Position numbers and translations under genes: made by a program | The notes under the pieces: model-generated | What the model was told of the DNA's origin: nothing | The model's input: only the letters and a program-made list of their open reading frames with translations | Database searches by the model: none | Assembly: GCA_964577115.1 (NCBI GenBank) | Contig: CAZNXJ010000001.1 | Coordinates: forward strand, 62,001-126,000 | Source: CAZNXJ01 sp964577115 | Lineage (GTDB): Bacteria > Planctomycetota > Planctomycetia > Pirellulales > Pirellulaceae | DNA: 64,000 bases | Direction of reading: 5' to 3' | Part shown: positions 52,743 to 60,400 of the stretch, piece after piece | Position numbering within the stretch: position 1 is the stretch's first letter | How the letters are laid out: each line of letters begins with the position of its first letter

Positions 52743-53747
52743 ATGGAAGCGCAAGATTCACAGTCCTCGGGTACCGCCTCGGGAATCGATCTGGCAGCGC
52801 AGACCACGACGGAACCGCAGGTCGTGCGCTGGTTGCTGATCGGCACCACCGCCAGCGTCCTGGGCGTATCGCTAATATTGCCGCTGGTTACCGTCTTCGT
52901 GGAAGCCTTCCGCGATGGCTGGCAGGCGTACCTCTCCAGTTTTCGTGATCGTTCGGCGCAGTCCGCCATCCGGTTGACGCTGCTGACGGCCCTGATCGCC
53001 GTTCCGGTCAACCTGGTCTTTGGGCTGGCCGCCTCGTGGCTCATTGGCAAGTTCACGTTCCCCGGGCGCAATTTGCTTTTGACACTGATTGATCTACCCC
53101 TGTCCATGTCTCCCGTCGTCTCGGGGCTGGTCTTTGTGCTGGTCTTCGGGGCGCACGGGTGGCTTGGACCCTGGCTGGCCGATCACGGGATTCGCGTGAT
53201 CTTCGCCGTTCCGGGCATCATTCTCGTCACGATGTTCGTGACGCTTCCCTATGTTGCTCGCGAGGTCATTCCTCTGATGCAGCAGCAGGGCGACGAAGAA
53301 GAGCAAGCCGCGCTGTCGCTCGGGGCGAGCGGCCTGTCGACGTTCTGGTTTGTAACACTGCCCAACGTGCGCTGGGCCGTTCTCTACGGAGTCATCCTCG
53401 CGAACGCTCGCGCGATGGGCGAGTTTGGCGCCGTGTCCGTCGTCTCCGGTCACATTCGAGGAAAAACGAATACGCTGCCGCTACATGTCGAGGTGCTCTA
53501 CAACGAGTACCACACGGTGGGCGCCTTCGCCGCCGCGTCGCTGCTCACCTTCCTCGCCCTGGTAACGCTGCTGCTGAAGACGATCGTCGAGTGGCGTCTG
53601 CAGCGGCAATATCAGCGTGCCAGCTCCACTTCCGATGCGGACCTGATCGATAGTGCAGGCAACGAACCACCTGCTCGCACAAGCCATTCGATCGACGTCC
53701 GCCCCACCTACGCCATCACACCCACTGCCGTCGAGAGCCAATCATGA
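52743..53747 (+). CDS. cysW: Sulfate ABC transporter permease CysW
   Basis: The 334-residue permease shows FVEAFRDGWQAYLSSF, DLPLSMSPVVSGLVFVLVFG and the coupling loop EEEQAALSLGASGLSTFWFV, then ARAMGEFGAVSVVSGHIRGK, all typical of CysW. It carries about 40 extra polar residues at each end compared with the usual 290. The stop overlaps the cysA start by 4 nt. GAGG precedes the ATG by about 10 nt. Confidence 0.95.
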   Translation: MEAQDSQSSGTASGIDLAAQTTTEPQVVRWLLIGTTASVLGVSLILPLVTVFVEAFRDGWQAYLSSFRDRSAQSAIRLTLLTALIAVPVNLVFGLAASWLIGKFTFPGRNLLLTLIDLPLSMSPVVSGLVFVLVFGAHGWLGPWLADHGIRVIFAVPGIILVTMFVTLPYVAREVIPLMQQQGDEEEQAALSLGASGLSTFWFVTLPNVRWAVLYGVILANARAMGEFGAVSVVSGHIRGKTNTLPLHVEVLYNEYHTVGAFAAASLLTFLALVTLLLKTIVEWRLQRQYQRASSTSDADLIDSAGNEPPARTSHSIDVRPTYAITPTAVESQS

Positions 53748-54823
53748 GCATCGAACTGAAGCATGTCAGCAAGACTTTCGGAAGCTTCACGGCCCTGAAG
53801 GATGTCAGCCTGGATATCGCGTCGGGCGAATTGACGGCGCTGGTCGGTCCTTCGGGTTCGGGCAAAACGACCCTGCTGCGGATTATCGCCGGGCTCGAAT
53901 CCCCGGACGCGAATCGAGCGACCTCGATCCGCGTCAACGGCGAGGATGTTTCGAACCGCCCCGCGGGCGCTCGCCGCGTCGGGTTCGTCTTTCAGCACTA
54001 CGCCCTGTTCCGCCACATGAACGTTTTTGAAAACATCGCGTTTGGCCTCCGCGTGCGACCGCGCTCGAAGCGGCCCAGCCGCGAGGAAATACGCGAGCGC
54101 GTGATGCGGTTGCTGCGCCTGATCCAGCTCGAAGGTTTTGAAAAGCGTTATCCTTCGCAGCTGTCCGGCGGTCAGCGGCAGCGCGTCGCGCTGGCGCGGG
54201 CCCTGGCGATTGAACCGAGCGTTCTGCTACTGGATGAACCGTTCGGGGCGCTCGATGCCCGCGTACGGCAAAGCCTCCGTGATTGGCTCCGCCGCTTACA
54301 CGACGAAATTCACCTGACCACGGTCTTGGTAACCCATGACCAGGAGGAGGCACTTGAGGTCGCTGACCGCGTGGTGGTCATGAACCAGGCTCGCATTGAA
54401 CAGATTGGCAGCCCCGAGGAAGTCTTTCATCAGCCGGCCACGCAGTTCGTGATGGAGTTCCTGGGACGCGTGAATGTCTTCCACGCCCGCACGGGTTCGG
54501 CGCCGGCCTGGTGGCAACAAATCGCCTGCAACGGTACGCCGGAATGGAACGGCGAGACGCCGGGCGAAGCCCGTCTGTATGTTCGGCCCCATGACCTGGA
54601 CATCGAACGCCATCAGAACGGGCATCCATCCTTGGCCGCTCGCGTGACGCGTCTCAATCCAGCCGGGCCCGTCGCCAAAGTCGGACTCAAGTGCGCCGAC
54701 GGTGAATCGGTCGAAGTCGAACTGCCTCTCGACCGCTTCGAACGGCTCGACCTGAAGCTCGGCGATCAAGTCTTCGTTTCCCCGCGCAAGGCGCGCCTGT
54801 TTGTCCCCGACTACATGATTTAA
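53744..54823 (+). CDS. cysA: Sulfate ABC transporter ATP-binding protein CysA
   Basis: The 359-residue ATPase powers sulfate import. Walker A GPSGSGKTT (35-43), signature LSGGQRQRVALARAL, Walker B VLLLDEPFGALDARV and the switch His (LVTHDQEEALE) are intact. The last 120 residues form the TOBE/regulatory domain (LYVRPHDLDIERHQNGHPS). Length is normal. It overlaps cysW and closes the transporter set. Confidence 0.96.
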   Translation: MSIELKHVSKTFGSFTALKDVSLDIASGELTALVGPSGSGKTTLLRIIAGLESPDANRATSIRVNGEDVSNRPAGARRVGFVFQHYALFRHMNVFENIAFGLRVRPRSKRPSREEIRERVMRLLRLIQLEGFEKRYPSQLSGGQRQRVALARALAIEPSVLLLDEPFGALDARVRQSLRDWLRRLHDEIHLTTVLVTHDQEEALEVADRVVVMNQARIEQIGSPEEVFHQPATQFVMEFLGRVNVFHARTGSAPAWWQQIACNGTPEWNGETPGEARLYVRPHDLDIERHQNGHPSLAARVTRLNPAGPVAKVGLKCADGESVEVELPLDRFERLDLKLGDQVFVSPRKARLFVPDYMI

Positions 54824-54915
54824 CGTACCTACATACCCCACGATCCATCATGCCACGTTGCTACAATGATCGCGCTTATATACGTCAAGGCGCAAGTATG
54901 ACAGAAGGATCTGCC

Positions 54916-55101
54916 ATGAACGACCTGCCGGTGACATCGCAACACAATGCAATCGACAAGCGCCACGAAGCGGCGATTGCGCAGATCGCCGACGCACTGC
55001 GCGGCTTGCGATTTGGCAGCCTGGTTGTAACGGTCCACGACGGCGAGGTTGTACAGATCGACCGCACCGAGAAAAAGCGGCTCGTTCGCAGCTCGCGCTA
55101 G
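54916..55101 (+). CDS. yezD: YezD-family small protein (DUF2292)
   Basis: The 61-residue protein contains IADALRGLRFGSLVVTVHDG and EVVQIDRTEKKRL, matching the short DUF2292/YezD family (pattern ...L..L.FGSV.ItV.dGkvvqIe.tEK.R). GAAGGA lies 7 nt before the ATG. Family members are often next to sulfur-assimilation genes, as here, 92 nt after cysA on the same strand. The molecular role is unknown. Confidence 0.85.
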   Translation: MNDLPVTSQHNAIDKRHEAAIAQIADALRGLRFGSLVVTVHDGEVVQIDRTEKKRLVRSSR

Positions 55102-55645
55102 CTGCCTTTGCAATGTTCGCCTCGACGAGAAGGCGTTTCCTTACGACACTTTCACTATTTCAATATTTTTTGCTCGCCTACTCGAACCTCGAGAGGCACT
55201 CTTCTATCTTCTTCATAGCTGACCGGACCGCCGGAAGCCGATTGAGCCACGAAGGCATTGACCATGGCATCCGTAGCGACCGGACAGGACTCTTCGGCTA
55301 CCACTCCCAGCCGCCGCGTCTCCGGTGCCGGACGGCCATGCGAGTGCGGAAGCACTCGGAATGGTCGTTCGGCCCGAGCCGACTTCCTTCCGTTCGTCGC
55401 GGCCTTCATGCCGAGCAGGCCCGAGCACGCGTTAGCGCACGCCTGCCAGCTCGTTTGATGTAAATCGCAGAGCGCCGCATCTGCCACGAACATATTGTTA
55501 AGAGTCACGAATGGAAAGGAACTGCGCTATGTACCCGAGCTGTTGTCGCCACCACATTACCCCGCCCGATCTCGTACCGGGCAGCATGCTGCCCATCGTA
55601 CTTTCGCAACTCACAGCTACTACGAAGCAAATCTAAAGAACTCTG
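55102..55645. other. Spacer with unresolved short frames on both strands
   Basis: In these 544 nt two overlapping frames could be coding: plus 55258-55458 (66 residues, GAAGG about 11 nt upstream of its second ATG) and minus 55155-55508 (about 117 residues). Both have a GC-rich third position and neither resembles a known family, so I cannot choose. The right end must hold the promoter of the lipoprotein gene at 55646. Confidence 0.3.
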
Positions 55646-56101
55646 ATGAACAGTCTGTTTTACTCACGGATTCGAGAACTTGGCGTGATTGCTGGCGTGA
55701 TCGTACTGGCGGGCCTTACCGGCTGTTCGGGCGACTCGGAGGACCGGCTTCCCGTTTATTCTGCTTCGGGACAGGTCCTGCTGGAGGGCAAGCCCCTGCC
55801 GCACGCCTTCATCGTCCTGCATCCACGCGATGCCTCCGACAAGCGTGTCTTACCAGCTCGAGGTCAGACGGATGAAAACGGAAATTTTCAGTTGACCACC
55901 TACCAAAGCGGTGATGGCGCGGTGGAAGGCGAGTTTGCGGTCACGGTACAGCATTATCCGACTCGCAAGGAAGGCGAGTCGGTGGTGCCGGGTCCGAATG
56001 TCCTTCCGCCACGCTATGCGAACCCGGCGACGACCGACATCAAGGTGAACATTGCCGCCGGTAGCAACCAGCTCGAACCTATCAACCTACTGCGCCGCTA
56101 A
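55646..56101 (+). CDS. Small exported lipoprotein with carboxypeptidase-regulatory-like domain
   Basis: The 151-residue protein has a lipoprotein signal (VIAGVIVLAGLTGC, Cys at 27) and one beta-sandwich domain: ASGQVLLEGKPLPHAFIVLH, then TDENGNFQLTTYQSGDGAVE, the pattern of carboxypeptidase-regulatory/transthyretin-like folds. In planctomycetes such lipoproteins are commonly found next to DUF1559 genes, as here (110 nt upstream). Role unknown; probably a cell-envelope component. Confidence 0.8.
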   Translation: MNSLFYSRIRELGVIAGVIVLAGLTGCSGDSEDRLPVYSASGQVLLEGKPLPHAFIVLHPRDASDKRVLPARGQTDENGNFQLTTYQSGDGAVEGEFAVTVQHYPTRKEGESVVPGPNVLPPRYANPATTDIKVNIAAGSNQLEPINLLRR

Positions 56102-56211
56102 GTGAGTCTCGGCCGGGGGCGCTCCCCGAGCACCGAATGGTTCTTGACCGAGGCCATATATGTAACGAATTCAATTAGTGACAAATCAATAAATACAAAA
56201 GGAACGAATCC

Positions 56212-57189
56212 ATGTCCTCTCGTTTTAGATCAACTCCTGCCCGACCAGGGTTTACACTGGTCGAGCTGCTTGTCGTTATCGCGATCATCGGCATACTCGT
56301 ATCGCTGCTTCTCCCAGCCGTTCAAGCTGCTCGAGAAGCCGCACGCCGCAACAGCTGCCAAAACAACCTAAAGCAATTGGGGCTCGCCGCTCACAATTTT
56401 CACGACACGTTTAACAAGTTTCCTTCGAGCGTTCGGCCGGCCGGTCTGACACCGCTGCCTCGCATTGCGGGCCTCACGTTTCTGCTTCCCTTCGTAGAAC
56501 AAGGCACGTTGTACGATCACTATGACCAAACCGTGAACTGGCACCATCCCACGAACTTGCCGGTCGTCTCCACGCAGGTTCCGGTCTATCTCTGCCCTTC
56601 GACACCTGAACCCAAGCGTCTGGACGGGCTTCCGGAAGCGAATCCGTGGATCAATGACATTAACGCCGTCACCGACTATTCGCCGACGATTTCGGTCGAT
56701 CAGCGTCTGAAAGCGGCCGGCTTGGTCACGGAGGCCGGGCCGGGAATTCTGACAAAGAACGGTGAACCTCGGATGGCCGACGTCACCGATGGATTGTCGA
56801 ATACGATCCTGTATGCCGAATCCGCCGGTCGCCCGTATGTCTATCGTAAAGGCAAGCGGGTCGACGGACTTCCGAACGTCCGCGTTAATGCCGGCGGATG
56901 GGCTCGGCCAGCAAGTGACTTCTCGGTGGATGGTTCCAGCTACGATGGGCTCCTGCTGCCGGGGCCGTGCGCTATCAATTGCACCAACGGCGAGGACGTC
57001 GGGTCCTCGGTTTTCCCGCACCCGTACTACGGATCGGAGGGCACCTCCGAGGTCTATGCGTTCCATCCGGGCGGCGCCCAGTTCACCCTGGGTGACGGCT
57101 CGGTGCGGTTCATCAGCCAGACGATCCCGATCGCCACGTTCGCCCAGTTGGTGACGCGATCTGGAGCGGAACCGGTGATCGTCCCGTAA
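56212..57189 (+). CDS. DUF1559 protein with type IV prepilin-like N-terminus
   Basis: The 325-residue protein starts with a prepilin leader and helix (RPGFTLVELLVVIAIIGILV), including Gly-Phe cleavage site and Glu5, followed by LLLPAVQAAREAARRNSCQN and the DUF1559 (SBP_bac_10) domain. The C-terminus has YAFHPGGAQFTLGDGSVRFI, the family's His-x9-Asp-Gly motif. AAGGA lies before the ATG. The family is greatly expanded in planctomycetes and is probably exported in pseudopilin style; the function is not established. Confidence 0.93.
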   Translation: MSSRFRSTPARPGFTLVELLVVIAIIGILVSLLLPAVQAAREAARRNSCQNNLKQLGLAAHNFHDTFNKFPSSVRPAGLTPLPRIAGLTFLLPFVEQGTLYDHYDQTVNWHHPTNLPVVSTQVPVYLCPSTPEPKRLDGLPEANPWINDINAVTDYSPTISVDQRLKAAGLVTEAGPGILTKNGEPRMADVTDGLSNTILYAESAGRPYVYRKGKRVDGLPNVRVNAGGWARPASDFSVDGSSYDGLLLPGPCAINCTNGEDVGSSVFPHPYYGSEGTSEVYAFHPGGAQFTLGDGSVRFISQTIPIATFAQLVTRSGAEPVIVP

Positions 57190-57302
57190 GGACAAGAGGA
57201 AGGCAAAAGGATGACACGCAGGGCGGCGTCACCCTGAAAGTCATCCCGCTTGCGACCGCCACGTCGCGCTTCGTGCGCTAACCAGCAGTCGTCAGCACCC
57301 AG

Positions 57303-57338
57303 CGGGTGCGGGCCCCAAAGGGTCCGCACCCGTTTTTT
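57303..57338 (+). terminator. Intrinsic terminator after the DUF1559 gene
   Basis: CGGGTGCGGGCCC (57303-57315) pairs with 57320-57332 (one G-U pair) around the 4-nt loop CAAA and is followed directly by TTTTTT. This is a classic Rho-independent terminator about 115 nt after the DUF1559 stop. Confidence 0.9.
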
Positions 57339-57441
57339 GTCGCCTTGATGAGAAGGTGCAATGCGGTTGCATAAAGGATGAATTTGAAAAGCGCGGGACG
57401 AAGTGAGAGGGCAATGCCGCGAACTCCCCCTCCTTCCGCGG

Positions 57442-60400
57442 TCATCCTTCTCTTTCTCGGCCAGATGTTCTCGCGGCGGTTTGTTCTTCCGCCAGACGAA
57501 CCTCTTGCGCACGGAAGCGGATTTGCCGCAGGGCCGGTGTGCTGCTGGTTCCATCCCGGCCCGTAAAGTTCAGTTCGATGGTCGTCTCTGACTCCGGCAG
57601 TTCTTGCCAGTGAGCCGAATACTCGATGTGGCGCACGACTTCGGCGATCTGCCGATGGCGCGCGGCAGCGGTGAATACCACACGCAGTCGCCGCGGCGAC
57701 ATCTGCTCGTAGCGCGCCATTTCAACCATTTCGCTCTTTTGACCGAAGGGTCGGCCGCGTACCACACCATCCGCGATTTCGAGCGTATCCGCGCTTCCCG
57801 GTGCGGTGCGCAAGCGGAGCTGTTCTTCGAGTCCGCCGGCGGCCATTCCGGTCAGCTCGACGATTAGCTCGGCGCCCTCGAAATCTACATCGTCCGGATC
57901 GATGAAACCGGCCGCGTCGTCGATCGGTTCGAACGTCCCGGGCTCGCTATATTCAAGCGGGTCGCGGCGCACGACCAGCGACGGCGGTACGTCGGTCGAA
58001 GGCCAAATGATCGCTCGGCCATCAAGCGCCCCGGACAGGACCATCCGCCCGTCGGGTGAGAAAGCGACCGTGCTCAGCCCCGCCGAGTGTCCTTTCAGTG
58101 TCAGGATCTCGTCACCGCTGCTCGTGTCCCACAGCTTTGCCGTCCCATCCTGGCTGGCCGTGATAAGCCGCCGGGCATCGGGCGAGAATCCGACGGCGGT
58201 AACACCCGCCGTGTGGCCCGTAAATCGCCGCAGCATCTTACCCGAGTCCACCTCCCATAGAATGGCCGTGTTGTCATCGCTGGCCGTTACAAGCAACGCT
58301 CCGTCGCGCGAGAACGCGGCGTGGTTGACGGCGAGTCGGTGACCGTTGGCATTCGTGAACTCGCGCAGCAGTTCGCCGGTCATTACATCCCAAATTCGCG
58401 GGATACCATCCGCGGATGCGGTGACGATTTTTGTACCGTCCGGCGAGAATGCGGCGCCGAGCATTGCTGTTCCATCAACGGTGAGTACAGCGCCCTCACG
58501 ATACTTTTCGCCGGCCAGCCACCAGAGTCGGGCAGTACCGTCTGCGCCGGCCGACACGAGCAGATCCGTCTCGGCATCGCCCGGCCCAGCGGAGCGACGA
58601 GCCGCCGGCAAATACGGCGCATAGACGACGGCGTGAACTGGTCGAGTGCGCCCGTTGACCAGGTGCCGCGGCGGCAATTTGACGAGCACTCTTCCTTCCG
58701 CCAAGTCCCAGATCTTGATGCTCCCTTCTTGACCTGCGGTCGCCGCATGGCGTCCGTGCGGAGCAAAATCGCAAGAGAGCACCGGACCATGTGGAGCCAG
58801 GCTCAGCTGACGGTGTCCGGTCGCAACATCCCAGATTCGCGCGGCGTTGCCGCCAACCGTGACCAGGCGATCGCCCCCTGGGAGGAACTGCGCCGACCAT
58901 GCTGTTGTCGGCAACGAATGAGTGCCCCAGAAGCGTGTCACTTCGTTGCGCGTCACGTCCCACCGCCAGATCGCATTCTCCGCATCGTCCGTCGCCAGCA
59001 CGATGGTATTTCCGTCGGGTTCCGGCGCAATAGAAAACACGTGGCTCGCCAGGGTTATCTGCTGGCGCTGCTTTCCTTCGGCCAGATCCCACAGTTCGAG
59101 AACCGAGCGGTTCTCGCGATCGGTATAGCCGACCACGCAGGCCTCGCCACCTGGCACTAGCTCGAGCAGCCGCAGAGGCCCCTCGAAGCGCCGGCGCTGC
59201 TCCGTCTCTTCACGCCCGTCGGACAAACGCCAGCGGCGAAGCGTCTGATCGGCGGACGCCGTCAGCAGCCCGGACAGGTCTGGTAGAAAGCGCGCAGCGG
59301 AGATCGGCCGCCCGATGTCGTAATCAATGCGTTTGTCGACGATCCAAGCCGTGGCATCCGCCGGCAGCCGCCACAATTGACCTCTTCCTGCGCCATCCCC
59401 TGAGAACGCAACCAGGCCGCCGTTCACCGGGTCTTCAGCAACAGTCACGGTGGACACCGGTGCCAGATGGCCGGCGAGCCGCTGCGGCTCTCCGGCCGTG
59501 CCGCCGTCGAGCAGGGGCCAAACGAGGAGATCGTTTGCATCGCTACCGGTGAACATCCACTTGCCGCCCGGCGCGATCGCCAGCGCGCTATTCTGCCCCG
59601 TGCCGGTCAGCTTTTGTAGTTGAGCCGACGTATCCAAGCGCCAAATGATCGTGGTGCCATCGCCAGCACTCGTTGCCACGCGAGGAACTCCCGGCGGAAA
59701 GAAAGCGACGGACGAAGCGAGAAAGTCGTGTCCCTCTTCAAGCACCTGAAGCAGGTCGCCAGTCCGCGCATCCCACACGATGGCTTTTTCATCGCGGCCC
59801 ACCGTCATGACGCGCGTGCCGTCGGGCGAATAGGTCGCATCGAGCACAGCGTCTTCGTGGTCGTCGAGCGTCAAGTATTCCGCATAGTCGTCGACTCGCC
59901 ACCACTTCACCTGCTGATCATAGCCAGCCGACACGATGCTCGTCCCATCGGACGAGAACGCCGCGAAACGTACCCAGCCACCATGTCCCCGCAAGGTGCG
60001 ATAGGGGTCGCTGTCCGCCTCTGCCGAAGCCAGCGCCCAGACGCGCACTGTGTTATCGTTCGAACCGCTCGCGATGTACTGATTGTCGGGCGAAATGCGC
60101 AGCGATCGCACATCGGCGGTATGGCCGAGCATGACGCGGATCGGCTGCTCGTCTTCTTCGTCCGTATCCTGGCGCACTCGGCGTCCGGCATTGATCAGCT
60201 TCCGCTGCAACCGTTCGTAGTCGAACTGGTTTACCAGTTCAGGTTGCCAGGCCAGCAGCACGCGGTCCTCGCCGGCCGACACCACCCACCGCTGCTTTGG
60301 ATCCTGGTCGCTCGTTACCGCCACGGCGTACACAGGGCCATGATGCCCGCGAAATCGTTTGACGCGCTGGCCCGTCGCGACATCCCAGATACCCACGGTA

